This document shows, one piece after another, positions 1-9,142 of a DNA stretch of 64,000 nt; position 1 is the first letter of the stretch; each line of letters begins with the position of its first letter. The translations under genes and the position numbers were made by a program. This DNA is from JAFGCY01 sp964609245 (lineage in GTDB: Bacteria; 4484-113; JAFGCY01), in assembly GCA_964609245.1 (NCBI GenBank), contig CAZSSB010000010.1, forward strand, positions 1 through 64,000, read 5' to 3'. Under the pieces are notes generated by a model that worked only from the letters and a program-made list of their open reading frames with translations, was not told the origin of the DNA and did not search any database.

Positions 1-3000
1 GCCCTGAGCGACTTCAGTGAGCCGGACACGGGATTCCTGCTGCTGACGTTACCGGAGGCGAGGCTGACGGGCGATCCGCTGGACGGGGAGTTTCCGTTGG
101 AGGTGCACTTTGACGCCAGCGCCAGTCACGACCCGGACAACGGCGAGGAGCCGGGCGAAGGCATCGTGCAATACGAGTTCCAGTTCGACACCGACGGGTC
201 GTGGGTCGACAACGGTGACGATCCGTGGACCACTCACGTCTACGAAGAGGAGGCCACCTACCGGGCGCGCGTGCGCGTGACGGACAACGACGGCCAGGTC
301 GACACCTCGGATGTAGTGCCGATCAATGACAATGACCCGCCGGTGGCGGAGTTGGATGCTGCGCCGCTGAAGGGTGAGCCGCCGCTGGAAGTGACATTCG
401 ATGCCTCGGGTAGTCACGATGACGACGGGACGATCGTGCGCTACGACTGGGACTTCGACAACGACGATGTCATCGACGACACGACGGAGGAGGCGACCAA
501 CACGCACCCCTACGAGACCAGCGGCAAGTACACCGCCAGAGTGGATGTAGTGGACGATGACGGAGATAAGGGCGTCGCTTACTCCGGTGAGATCAAGGTG
601 AATCTGCATCCCAGTGCCGTACTGGCGGCGGATCCAGTTTCGGGGACGGTTCCACTGACGGTGCAGTTTGATGCCTCAGACAGCACAGATGCCGACGGGA
701 GCGTCACGAAGTATGAGTATGACTTCGACGATGGTAACGGCTGGGAAGACAAGGGGCTGAACGACTCGCCCGAGCACAAGTACGATGAACCCGGCGAGTA
801 CGATGTCAAGCTGCGGGTGACTGATGACTACGAGGACACGGACACCGACGAGACGGTGAGAATCACTGTCGGCGATGCCGCGATCTGCTATGCAGCGGAG
901 GTGGACAGCCAGTGGGGCATCTACATCATGGACAGCGACGGCAGCAGGCAGACATGGGTGTGTGACATCAGCAACCAGCCGTACCGGGTGATGTGGTCAC
1001 CTGATAAGAGCATGATCGCGTTCGACGACAGCAGCAGCTGGGCCATCTGGCTGGTGAACAGCGATGGCACCGGAAAGGGACAGGTGCCGAACACAGGTGG
1101 CTACTCCTATCCCAACTGGGTTGACAATGAGTATCTGATCATGAGCCACGCCGGTGGCAGCAACCTGTACCGAATCAAAACCGATGGAACGGATCTCGTC
1201 AAGCTGCCCAGCAGGTCGTGCGCAATTGACTCGTGGCTGTCACCGGATGGCAAGCGGCTTGCCTACTCCCTGGGTACGGCGGACTACAACTACAAGCTGG
1301 TAACTGCCGATTACCCTGAGTTCAGGGTAGTGAAAACGCTGGTCGACATCAGCCTGATGAGCGATCTGGGAGCGTGCTGGGGCAGGAACGGCCAAGTGGT
1401 TTGGAGCCCCTACGACGCCGGTGCGAGGGAAGTCTACAAGATCGATGATGCCGGCATTGGTCCTCCCACGCAGCTGGATCCACCGGAGACGACAGGGGAG
1501 AAGTGCGCACGGCTGAGCGGTGACGGCGCATCGGTGGTGTTCAGCGGGGAAAGCAGCTCTGCATGGGACATCTGGGTGATGGACAGCGCCGGGACGACCG
1601 CCACCGCGCTGACATCGAACGGCAACAGCACGTGCGTTGACTGGTACGTCAAGCGCTGGCCGAAAGCGATCCTGGAGGCGGACCCTGCAAGCGGGCCGTT
1701 CCCCTTGACCGTTGACCTGGATGCTTCGGCCAGCTACGACATGGACAATGGGACCGGCGACGGCCTGGGCATCAAGAAGTACGAGTGGGACTGGGACGGC
1801 GATGGTACATGGGACTACGATTCCGGTACGACTAGCACGATTCAGCATACCTACAACACGCCGGGCGTCTATGAGACGGCCGTGAGGGTTACTGATGACG
1901 AAGATGATCAGAACACCGCGACGGTGATGATCGGGGCCAGCTGGGTACACACCTGGGGCGGGGCGGAGAACGAGAACCTGTACGGTCTCGCGGCCACGAG
2001 TGCTGGCGATCTCTACGCGGCCGGCGGCTCAGCGAGCTTCACCGCCAGCGCTGGTGATGCCCTGATCCTGAAGTACGATCTAGCGGGAGACCTGCAGTTT
2101 GCGCGTACCTGGGGCGGTTCGAATCTGGATCGGGGCTACGACATCGCGATGCTTGGCACAGACGCACTCGTGGTGGGATACACTGGCAGCTATGGTGAGG
2201 GCTCGATTGACGGGCTGCTTCTGAAGTACAGCTCCAGCGGGAGCCTCGGCTGGGAGAAGACCTGGGGCGGCGAGGATTCCGACTACTTCGAGGATCTTGC
2301 CCTTGATTCGTCAGACAACGTCTATCTGGTTGGCAACACGACCAGTTACGGTGCTGGCGGCGAAGATGCCTGCGTACTCAAGCTCAATAGCGCCGGCATC
2401 ATGCAATGGGAGCGTGCGTGGGGCGGTGGCAGCGCAGAGCACAGCATGGCGATTGCACTTCATGGTGACAGTGCCGTCTATGTAGCTGCCAATTCGTCCG
2501 CCTATGGCGCCGGCAACTACGACTTCGTTCTGCTCAAGTACAACTCGTCAGGCACGCTGCAGTGGCAGAAGACCTGGGGTGGCGGTAGTGAAGACTCCCC
2601 GTGGGGTATTGCTGTCGACGACGACGAGAACATCTATGTGGCGGGTTACACGTGGTCATTCGGCGCAGGGAATATGGACATTGCGATCGTCCAGTTCGCC
2701 TCGGATGGATCCGTGAACTGGGACCGGGTGTGGGGTGGTTCCGGGTCTGACATCGCTCACTCGGTCGCGATAGACGGCTATGGCTATGCCGTTGTGACGG
2801 GATATACAGGCAGCGACGGACACGGTGCTCATGATCTTGTGGAGCTGCGAATAGACTCGGATGGCTATCTGCTGGCCGAGCGCGGGTGGGGTGACACGAG
2901 CCATAACCGGGGGTACCCGGTCGCGCTTGGCGCGGACGGCAGGTTGTACTTCGGCGGTCTGACACCCAATGCGTCGGGGGCCTGGGAAGACGTCACGGGG

Positions 3001-3162
3001 AGCTGGCAGCCGGCGTCCGGCACGACGGGCAACGCCACCGGGACTTCCCAGAGCATCTCGGGAACATATCAGAACGTGACGGGAACGACGGGAAGCCCAG
3101 TTGGAACGGAAGACAGCGGTGGCGGCGGCGACGACGCGCTGATCATCAAGCTTGCGGAGTGA
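1..3162 (+). CDS. Giant modular surface protein, 5'-truncated by window edge (PKD, TolB-like propeller, SBBP propeller)
   Basis: The frame is open at base 1, so the N-terminus lies outside the window; the first residues look like the end of an FN3 domain. In order: three PKD domains (about nt 67-873, each with FDAS and GxYxAxVxVxD signatures), a TolB/WD40-like propeller (about 880-1650, repeated IWxxxSDGT and SPDGKRLAY motifs), a fourth PKD (1672-1935), then seven SBBP repeats whose WGG/WGD motifs start at 1954, 2110, 2263, 2419, 2575, 2731 and 2887, a regular 51-52 residue spacing that predicts a seven-bladed propeller. A Thr/Ser/Gly-rich tail (about 2970-3130) follows. No sortase or other anchor is seen at the C-terminus. 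It is probably extracellular; the ligand is unknown. The PKD region is a near-copy of that in the gene at 51731-56146. Confidence 0.85.
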   Translation, partial: ALSDFSEPDTGFLLLTLPEARLTGDPLDGEFPLEVHFDASASHDPDNGEEPGEGIVQYEFQFDTDGSWVDNGDDPWTTHVYEEEATYRARVRVTDNDGQVDTSDVVPINDNDPPVAELDAAPLKGEPPLEVTFDASGSHDDDGTIVRYDWDFDNDDVIDDTTEEATNTHPYETSGKYTARVDVVDDDGDKGVAYSGEIKVNLHPSAVLAADPVSGTVPLTVQFDASDSTDADGSVTKYEYDFDDGNGWEDKGLNDSPEHKYDEPGEYDVKLRVTDDYEDTDTDETVRITVGDAAICYAAEVDSQWGIYIMDSDGSRQTWVCDISNQPYRVMWSPDKSMIAFDDSSSWAIWLVNSDGTGKGQVPNTGGYSYPNWVDNEYLIMSHAGGSNLYRIKTDGTDLVKLPSRSCAIDSWLSPDGKRLAYSLGTADYNYKLVTADYPEFRVVKTLVDISLMSDLGACWGRNGQVVWSPYDAGAREVYKIDDAGIGPPTQLDPPETTGEKCARLSGDGASVVFSGESSSAWDIWVMDSAGTTATALTSNGNSTCVDWYVKRWPKAILEADPASGPFPLTVDLDASASYDMDNGTGDGLGIKKYEWDWDGDGTWDYDSGTTSTIQHTYNTPGVYETAVRVTDDEDDQNTATVMIGASWVHTWGGAENENLYGLAATSAGDLYAAGGSASFTASAGDALILKYDLAGDLQFARTWGGSNLDRGYDIAMLGTDALVVGYTGSYGEGSIDGLLLKYSSSGSLGWEKTWGGEDSDYFEDLALDSSDNVYLVGNTTSYGAGGEDACVLKLNSAGIMQWERAWGGGSAEHSMAIALHGDSAVYVAANSSAYGAGNYDFVLLKYNSSGTLQWQKTWGGGSEDSPWGIAVDDDENIYVAGYTWSFGAGNMDIAIVQFASDGSVNWDRVWGGSGSDIAHSVAIDGYGYAVVTGYTGSDGHGAHDLVELRIDSDGYLLAERGWGDTSHNRGYPVALGADGRLYFGGLTPNASGAWEDVTGSWQPASGTTGNATGTSQSISGTYQNVTGTTGSPVGTEDSGGGGDDALIIKLAE
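130..387. repeat. Exact 258-bp direct repeat, copy 1 (inside PKD region)
   Basis: These 258 bases match 53228-53485 base for base by eye (constant offset 53098). Identity ends abruptly on both sides, and a second short identical block (about 511-549) continues at the same offset. Both copies are in frame in PKD domains. This looks like recent duplication or gene conversion. Confidence 0.9.
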
Positions 3163-3242
3163 ACCGGCGGTGCGCGACAACAACTCACGGGATGTGCGCT
3201 TTGGTAGAGTCTGAGCAGTTGACCTGCTAAACTGGCAGCACA

Positions 3243-4598
3243 ATGGCGGAGGATAGGGACAAGGGCGAGACGGCGTCACTGCCCAAGGCAGTCTGGGAGG
3301 GGCACGAATACACCTCGATCCACGCGGCGATCCTGTTCGCCGACGTGGAGAACAGCGTGACGATCGCCTCGACGCTGCCCGAGCAGGAGTACGACGACCT
3401 GGTGCAGTCGTTTCAGGCCTCGATGATCGAGCTACTTGATTCGCTGAAGGAGCAGGGGCTGCCGGTCGCGGAGTACAGCGTGGTCGGCGATCAGCTGTGC
3501 ATCTTCTTCTACGAGCCTGAGGAAGTGGCGCGCAACTACTCGCTGGATGGTCCCGCCAAGCTGGAGGGCGAGGAGCGCTCTGCGATGATCGCGGAGTGCA
3601 AGCGCTGCAACGAGAACCTGGCCTACGCGGCGTTCAAGGCCGCGCTGCAGCTGAAGAACCTCTGGCTGGTGCAAGTTACCAACCTGCGCGGGGTGCTCAA
3701 CTTCCGCAATCCGCTGGGCCTTGGCATCGGCATTCACTACGGGCGCGTCTACCTGCGCGATCGCCCGGATGGCGAGCGCCGGATCGAGGGCTACACGATC
3801 GGCCTGGCGAAGCGGATTGAGAGCGCCAGCCGCCAGGGGCTGTACAGTCACGTGATGTGCAGCCAGGAGACGCGCGACATCGTGCGTGGCTCAGTGATCA
3901 AGCACACCCAGCTGCGGCAGCGGATCTTCTTCCACAAGCACCTGCTGCCGCCTGCGGCACTCAAAGGGGTAGGGCACGCTGAGAACATCTACGAACTGAA
4001 GTTCTACCACCGGATTGGCGTCCCGCTGCCGGGCCGGGCCTTCGAGCACTACCGGGCGATCTTCGCGGTGGATCGCAGCAATGTCTGGGCTTATTACCAG
4101 CTGTTTGACTACTACACCAAGCAGCGCGACTGGGCGGCGGCCTTCGAACTGGCCAAAATCGCCTGCGTGGTCCATCCGCATGACGAGAAGGTGCTGCTCG
4201 ATCTGGCGAAGTGCTACCTGCAGCTGGGCAATCTGGAGCAGTCGCGGCAGTACGCGGAGCAGGCGCTGAGGCTAAACGACCAGTTCGATCTGGTCCACGA
4301 GCACCTCGCGATCATCGCCAGCCGTTACGATGATCTCGAGGCGCAGATCCGGCACTGGCGTACAGCAGCGCGCCTAAGCCCGGACTCGCCGATCAACAAC
4401 CTTAACCTCGGTCTGGCGCTGCTGGAGGACAGCCAGGATGAGGCGGGGGCGTTCCACGTCAGCGAGGCAGTCCGGGTGTATCCGGAGATGCAGCAGTGGC
4501 CCAACTTCACTGAGGCGCTCACGAGCCTCGCCGAGAAGGACAAGCTGCCCGCAGCGTTGCAGAGGTTTCTGCCTCACTCCGCCGGCGAAGCTACGTAA
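3243..4598 (+). CDS. Class III nucleotidyl cyclase domain protein with C-terminal TPR repeats
   Basis: 451 aa. Residues about 23-250 form an adenylate/guanylate cyclase (CHD) domain: the first metal Asp is D34 in FADVENS, the second D83 in VVGDQ, followed by the LGIGIHYGRV strand and an AKRIESAS helix. Residues about 275-440 contain several TPR units (for example AYYQLFDYYTKQRDWAAAF). There is no signal peptide or membrane segment, so it is cytoplasmic; TPRs replace the usual N-terminal sensor and may recruit a partner. Whether it makes cAMP or cGMP cannot be decided here. A TAAACT hexamer 9 bases before the ATG is a weak -10 candidate; no Shine-Dalgarno is evident. Its stop overlaps the convergent lipoprotein gene by 8 bases. 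Confidence 0.85.
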   Translation: MAEDRDKGETASLPKAVWEGHEYTSIHAAILFADVENSVTIASTLPEQEYDDLVQSFQASMIELLDSLKEQGLPVAEYSVVGDQLCIFFYEPEEVARNYSLDGPAKLEGEERSAMIAECKRCNENLAYAAFKAALQLKNLWLVQVTNLRGVLNFRNPLGLGIGIHYGRVYLRDRPDGERRIEGYTIGLAKRIESASRQGLYSHVMCSQETRDIVRGSVIKHTQLRQRIFFHKHLLPPAALKGVGHAENIYELKFYHRIGVPLPGRAFEHYRAIFAVDRSNVWAYYQLFDYYTKQRDWAAAFELAKIACVVHPHDEKVLLDLAKCYLQLGNLEQSRQYAEQALRLNDQFDLVHEHLAIIASRYDDLEAQIRHWRTAARLSPDSPINNLNLGLALLEDSQDEAGAFHVSEAVRVYPEMQQWPNFTEALTSLAEKDKLPAALQRFLPHSAGEAT

Positions 4599-5580
4599 TC
4601 GGGCGCACCGGATAGGAGATCACCTTGTTGTCCCCATACCAGATCACCATGCTGCGAGTCTCGGTCAACAGGTGCGGCAATGCGGGTGCCGCAAGGCTGT
4701 CGGCCGGGTCCAGCAGGTTGAAGGTGTCGACCTCCAGTGCGCCGGCGTCGGCCCGTCCGAAGACCAGCCGGACGAACTGGCCGATGAGCTGATCGGGCAC
4801 CGTGATGGTGAACAGGCCGTCACCATCCGAGGTGGTGGCCAGATCGAAACCGGTGTCGTATTCCACGGAACCGATCAGCAGGTACAGCGCTACGTCCGTG
4901 GAGACGCCCGCGTCGCCCTGGTCGACGACGCGGCCGGTGATCGTGGTATAGCCAGCGGGGTTCTCAAGCACGTCGGCAGTCAGCCCGATGAACAGCGCCA
5001 GCGAGCCGATGTAGCCGCGAAAATCGTCGGTGCTCAGGACGGCGTCCGCCCGCCGGCTGGTGTCATCCACGACAGCTACGTTGCTGCCCCAGCGGCTCCA
5101 ATGGGCGGTGGTGCTGTCGGGATCGTCCTGGAAGTCGAAGCGATAAACTGCGAACTGGGTGTTCTCCGCCGCAGTCACACCGTCGTCGAACTCGAAACGT
5201 ACCTCGATGTTCTCCAGGAATCCGATGTGCGCCGGCGTGTTGATGACGACGCCGGCAATCTGATCGTCGTCGTGCTGAGCAGCCAGAATCTCCAGTCCAT
5301 CCTCGTCGGCCGCCGCGACCGCCGCGGGATCGACGGTGGGGAAGTAGCGCCAGTCCGAGTCGACTCCGAGCAGCTGATCGGAGAACAGCACGACGACGTC
5401 CTCGGCGAACGTGCCGGCCGGGAAGTGCAGCTGGGACTGCGCCGGATCGGTCAGCTCGATGGTGAGTTCCGTGCCGGCCAACACCGTTTGCTGCGCCATT
5501 GTCTCCGTCGTGAAGTCGTCCTCGGACACAGCGCAGCCGATCAGAAGCAGCAACACGCCTAGGCAGCAGATCACTCGCAT
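4591..5580 (-). CDS. Lipoprotein with ZU5-like and carboxypeptidase-regulatory-like domains
   Basis: 329 aa. A short hydrophobic signal ends in a lipobox-like LLLIGC, so the protein is predicted to be lipid-anchored at about C16. Residues about 45-65 (LHFPAGTFAEDVVV) resemble the ZU5/IPAG motif common in bacterial surface proteins, and about 215-270 (TTITGRVVDQGDAGV...) resembles a carboxypeptidase-regulatory beta-sandwich. No catalytic motif is visible. GGAGA lies 6 bases before the ATG, and a TAGAAT -10 candidate is at 5678-5683. It is convergent with the cyclase gene. Function unknown. Confidence 0.7.
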   Translation of the reverse strand: MRVICCLGVLLLLIGCAVSEDDFTTETMAQQTVLAGTELTIELTDPAQSQLHFPAGTFAEDVVVLFSDQLLGVDSDWRYFPTVDPAAVAAADEDGLEILAAQHDDDQIAGVVINTPAHIGFLENIEVRFEFDDGVTAAENTQFAVYRFDFQDDPDSTTAHWSRWGSNVAVVDDTSRRADAVLSTDDFRGYIGSLALFIGLTADVLENPAGYTTITGRVVDQGDAGVSTDVALYLLIGSVEYDTGFDLATTSDGDGLFTITVPDQLIGQFVRLVFGRADAGALEVDTFNLLDPADSLAAPALPHLLTETRSMVIWYGDNKVISYPVRPIT

Positions 5581-5654
5581 CGTCTTCTCCGTTGGAGGCC
5601 TATCAGCTGGCGACGGCTGCCTTGGTGCCGTTGTTCAGCCAGTGGTGCCCCGTC

Positions 5655-5674
5655 TTATCCACAGATTGTCCACA
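5655..5674 (+). promoter_or_regulatory. Two tandem DnaA-box-like nonamers
   Basis: TTATCCACA (5655-5663) is a perfect match to the bacterial DnaA-box consensus; TTGTCCACA (5666-5674) differs at one position. The starts are 11 bases apart, about one helical turn, in the same orientation. They lie just downstream of the TAGAAT -10 candidate of the minus-strand lipoprotein gene, so DnaA or another protein could affect that promoter. No dnaA or dnaN gene is nearby. Confidence 0.4.
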
Positions 5675-5688
5675 GGCATTCTACCATG

Positions 5689-6120
5689 TCAGGCGGGCGG
5701 CAGGGGAACCTCGATGAAACGACCGCGAGCGGTGGTCAGCGGTGAGGAAGCAGGATCAGAGGCAACGGTGCATGTTCCGCTGAGCAGCCACACGCGGCCC
5801 TGGCGCCGCTCGATGCGGCTGGCGAACAGCAGCTCACGATCCAGTGGGACCGGGCGGCGGAACCGCAGTGTCAGTTCGGCGGTGGCGCACCAGACATGCT
5901 CCAGGCGAAACAGGTGGTTGCTCATCAGGTCGTCCATGATCGTGCTCTGCAGCCCGCCGTGCATCACGCCGGCGAAGCCCTGCCAGTGCGGCTTGGGCTG
6001 CACACGCGTGCAGAAGGCATCGCCCGCGGTGAGAAACGTCAGATGCAGTCCGAGCGGATTGCGCGCCCCGCAGGCGAAACAGAAATCGTCGTCAGCAAAC
6101 GTCGCTAGGTCTTCACTCAC
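5689..6120 (-). CDS. PaaI/YiiD-like hotdog-fold thioesterase
   Basis: 143 aa, the usual length for a single hotdog domain. The N-terminal CFACGARNPLGLHLTF signature is typical of one PaaI-like subgroup, and GVMHGGLQSTIMDDLM is the central helix motif HGG...xxD that carries the acyl-CoA thioesterase active site. It probably hydrolyses an acyl-CoA in the cytoplasm; the substrate is unknown. It starts with GTG and has no Shine-Dalgarno, but a perfect TATAAT ends 6 bases before the start, so the transcript is probably leaderless. Confidence 0.85.
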   Translation of the reverse strand: MSEDLATFADDDFCFACGARNPLGLHLTFLTAGDAFCTRVQPKPHWQGFAGVMHGGLQSTIMDDLMSNHLFRLEHVWCATAELTLRFRRPVPLDRELLFASRIERRQGRVWLLSGTCTVASDPASSPLTTARGRFIEVPLPPA

Positions 6121-6126
6121 GGCGTG

Positions 6127-6132
6127 ATTATA
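6127..6132 (-). promoter_or_regulatory. TATAAT -10, leaderless start of thioesterase gene
   Basis: Reads TATAAT on the minus strand, six bases before the GTG at 6120, so transcription would begin at or next to the start codon. Confidence 0.6.
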
Positions 6133-6158
6133 GCCAGCGGGGCACAGCTGTACGCCGG

Positions 6159-7595
6159 TCAGCCGATGCCGGGAGTGACTGCCGGGTTGCTCTCAACCGC
6201 GTCCCGCGCCACCATCGCCAGGAGACTGGCGAAGATCAGCTTGTGAAGCGGATAGAGGGCGTTCCAGTACAGGTGCCCCCAGACACCGAGCGGGGCAAAC
6301 AGCGCCGACTGCACCAGGCGGGTGCCATCGCCCTCGGGGAGTACTTCCCACTGCAGCCAGGCCCGGCCGGGCAGTTTCATCTCAGCGCGCAGCCTCAGCA
6401 GATGGGGCGGATTGACCTTCTCAACCCGCCAGAAGTCGACCGCCTCGCCCGGCAGCAGGTCGACGGGGTGCCGTCGCCCGCGCCTGAGCCCCGGCCCGCC
6501 CGCCAGCTGATCGATCAGACCGCGGGCCTTCCAGGCCCAGGTCCAGGGGCCCCAGCCGCGATCACCACCCAGGCTGGAGAGGCTGTCGAAGACGCGCTCG
6601 GGCGCGGCAGGTACAAACAGGGACCGGATCTCCCGATCCAGCCCCTCCCAGGCGGTGAACTCATATGTCGGGCCTTCCCCCAGCGCCCCGCTCCAGGTGG
6701 TCTCCACCTCGCCGCGGGTGACTTTGCCCAGAGCCAGCGTCACAGCGTGGCGATAACTGATGGGCTTCACTTCCGGAAAGAGCTCTTCCGCCCGTTGAGT
6801 ATCGGCCAGCAGCGGGTGGATGATGCCCTGGGAGATCGGCCCCGCCAGTGAGCGTGGAATGGGCGTCACGAGGTGAATCCACTCGGCGGCGAGGGTCGGC
6901 GTCATCACCGGCACGGGCAGAATCAACCTCCGGAAATCCTGCACTTCCGCCACGACCTGCAACATCTCCCTGAAGGTCAGCGGCTTGGAACCGATCTCGA
7001 TGATGCCGCCGGGTTGTCGCTCCATTGCCAGGCAGAGGTAGCTGAGCGCATCGCGCACAGCGACGGGCTGAATGGTGTTGAGCACCCAGCGCGGGGGCGT
7101 CATCACCGGCAGGCGAGCCACCAGGTAGCGCACCATTTCGAATGAAGCGGAGCCGGAGCCGACGATCGGGCCGGCCCGCAGTTCGGTTGCCGGCAGTCTC
7201 GCGCGCAGAATCTCGCCGACTTCACCCCGGCTGGCCAGGTGCTCGGTGCCGCTGCCCTCACGAGGCTGCAACCCGCCGAGGTACACGGTGTGTTGCAGGT
7301 GCTGGGCCGCGGCGGCGAAGACCTCAGCAGCGCGGCGGTCGCGCTGCGGGAAATCCCGCCCCGCAGCCATGGAGTGCACAAGGTAGTAGGCACCATCCAT
7401 GCCGCACAGTGCAGCAGAAGTGGAAACCGGATCCTCAAGATCGCCGACAGCGACTTCCACAGCATCAACCCAGGGACGCCGCTCGATTCGGAGCTGATCG
7501 CGCACCAGCACGCGCACGCTGTGACCGCGCTCCAGCAGCAGCGGCACCAGCCGGCCACCGATGTAGCCGGTTGCTCCGGTCACGAGGACTCTCAT
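6159..7595 (-). CDS. NAD(P)-binding SDR-like protein with C-terminal DUF2867/SRPBCC-like domain
   Basis: 478 aa. The N-terminus carries the Rossmann motif VTGATGYIGG (residues 5-14), and residues 1 to about 290 follow the NAD(P)H-binding atypical SDR pattern seen in nucleoside-diphosphate-sugar epimerase-like proteins. Residues about 315-470 (from LFVPAAPERVFDSL) form a DUF2867-type domain related to ligand-binding START/SRPBCC folds. This two-domain architecture is common in bacteria but its substrate is unknown. A catalytic YxxxK is not obvious, so the enzyme may be atypical. No clear Shine-Dalgarno is seen. The gene follows the DUF4139 triplet on the same strand. Confidence 0.8.
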   Translation of the reverse strand: MRVLVTGATGYIGGRLVPLLLERGHSVRVLVRDQLRIERRPWVDAVEVAVGDLEDPVSTSAALCGMDGAYYLVHSMAAGRDFPQRDRRAAEVFAAAAQHLQHTVYLGGLQPREGSGTEHLASRGEVGEILRARLPATELRAGPIVGSGSASFEMVRYLVARLPVMTPPRWVLNTIQPVAVRDALSYLCLAMERQPGGIIEIGSKPLTFREMLQVVAEVQDFRRLILPVPVMTPTLAAEWIHLVTPIPRSLAGPISQGIIHPLLADTQRAEELFPEVKPISYRHAVTLALGKVTRGEVETTWSGALGEGPTYEFTAWEGLDREIRSLFVPAAPERVFDSLSSLGGDRGWGPWTWAWKARGLIDQLAGGPGLRRGRRHPVDLLPGEAVDFWRVEKVNPPHLLRLRAEMKLPGRAWLQWEVLPEGDGTRLVQSALFAPLGVWGHLYWNALYPLHKLIFASLLAMVARDAVESNPAVTPGIG

Positions 7596-7687
7596 GGCAC
7601 GCCGTCAGCAGTCATCTGGTTTCCTGGCATGTAGTACCCGAAATGCGGCATCAGTGTCGCCTATCCAGCCACCTGCGCCGGGCAGCG

Positions 7688-9004
7688 CTAGCGCCAGTTG
7701 GCCTTCAGACTGAACGTCAGCACGGCCTCGCCGTCGGCCTTGACCGGAATGTGGAACTCGGCGGTGTGGGCGTCCTTCTGGATATGCTCGTGGCTGGAGG
7801 CCGTGATCTTCCAGGCGTGGAAGAACCTGGCGACGACGATCACCGTTACATCCTCATCGTCCTTGTGGTTGCGCAGCGTCACCTCGTGGCTGGCGGTGAA
7901 GCCCCGCTTCTGCTTGGAGTACTCAGTGCGGACCGTTTCGCCCACGACGTCGAAGGCGTTGCCGACGTGCAGCAGCCGCTTTTCGTCCCTGGGCGTATGA
8001 TCGATGCGATCCTCACCCAGAAACTGTGGATCGCCGTCGCTGTCTCGTTTGAAGGCCCGCACGATACCGGCGGGCAGCGGCATACCCAGACCTGCTTCTT
8101 CGGAGTTGGTGAACTCCATGCCGACCCGCACATCGCCACCGCGCAGGCCGTCGAAGACCAGGCGCTTGGTGAAGGCCACCGCGGGCGCCGTGAGCAGCCC
8201 GATCTGCTTCAACTGGTTGTCACGAATGGTCGTAGTGCGCGGCAGATCATAGAGGTGATACTCGAACAGCTCCTCCTCCTGGAAGGCCTCGGGGGCCATC
8301 GCCGCGGCCCGCAGGGTGGCGTCCTTCATCTGCGGCCGCTCCGGGCGCTCGCGCACCAGGTGTACGTCACCGGCTACCAGCTTGAGGTGCGCATTATGAT
8401 AGGTGGTGCCCGAGCGATTGGTGATGGTTACCCAGCCCTCAAAATCGCCGGCGGTATCATCCGCGTTCAGCAGAACCACGTAGCTGGCTTCCCAGCTCAG
8501 GCCGGCCGAGAGGTAGCTGAGCTCAGCCCGCTGCTGGCCGGCCTTCTGGCTCCACAGCGACCATGACAGGGTGGGGCGCAACAGCAGTTCGTCGGCGGCG
8601 CCCGGCGGCAGAACCACTCGGCCCGGCGGGTCGATCAGGATGCGGCCATCGCCATCCCTGACGATCCGCGCCCCGGCCGTGCTCAGCAGTGTGGCGGCGA
8701 GCTGCGTATCGTGCTCGTCGTCCATCAGCAGCAATTCGCGTCCAATGAACTTCTCGAGCAGCTTCTCGCCGCTGACCAGATCGTAGTCGAAGTTCTGCTC
8801 CAGCAGGCTGAAGCTGACTCCCTCCGGCAGGCTCAGGTGTACCGTGTCGGGCTTGAGGAGGCCACTGACTTCGGGCACCAGGTAGCTGGCGGTGTCGGCC
8901 TGGATGTCTAGGATGCGACGCTCGCGGATCAGCGCCAGGTCCTGATTGTAAATTGTCAGCGCAACATCTTCCGGTGGTGGAATCGTGATCGCGTCGGCAG
9001 TCAT
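7688..9004 (-). CDS. DUF4139 domain protein, paralog 3, without signal peptide
   Basis: 438 aa from the chosen ATG; an in-frame ATG at 9091 would add 29 residues without giving a hydrophobic signal. The body matches its two upstream paralogs throughout: VALTIYNQDLALIRE near the start, LLEQNFDYDLVSGEKLLEKF, the DUF4139 core LSWEASYVVLLNADDTAG followed by GWVTITNRSGTTY, and LGEDRIDHTPRDE. Unlike both paralogs it shows no Sec signal in any frame upstream, so it is either cytoplasmic or has lost export. The Shine-Dalgarno is weak (GGGGG about 10 bases upstream). It is the last gene of the three-gene array. Function of the family is unknown. Confidence 0.8.
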   Translation of the reverse strand: MTADAITIPPPEDVALTIYNQDLALIRERRILDIQADTASYLVPEVSGLLKPDTVHLSLPEGVSFSLLEQNFDYDLVSGEKLLEKFIGRELLLMDDEHDTQLAATLLSTAGARIVRDGDGRILIDPPGRVVLPPGAADELLLRPTLSWSLWSQKAGQQRAELSYLSAGLSWEASYVVLLNADDTAGDFEGWVTITNRSGTTYHNAHLKLVAGDVHLVRERPERPQMKDATLRAAAMAPEAFQEEELFEYHLYDLPRTTTIRDNQLKQIGLLTAPAVAFTKRLVFDGLRGGDVRVGMEFTNSEEAGLGMPLPAGIVRAFKRDSDGDPQFLGEDRIDHTPRDEKRLLHVGNAFDVVGETVRTEYSKQKRGFTASHEVTLRNHKDDEDVTVIVVARFFHAWKITASSHEHIQKDAHTAEFHIPVKADGEAVLTFSLKANWR

Positions 9005-9142
9005 GTCGGTTGCCCCCGTGATGTGCTCCCGCTGTTCGAGAGCCGGCTTACCCGCCCATCTTAGTGGCTGAGCCACGAGCGCGCCAGCCATGGCGGCGGG
9101 GCTGCCTTCGGTCCGCCCGAATGGCGCGGCTGACGGGCGGCT

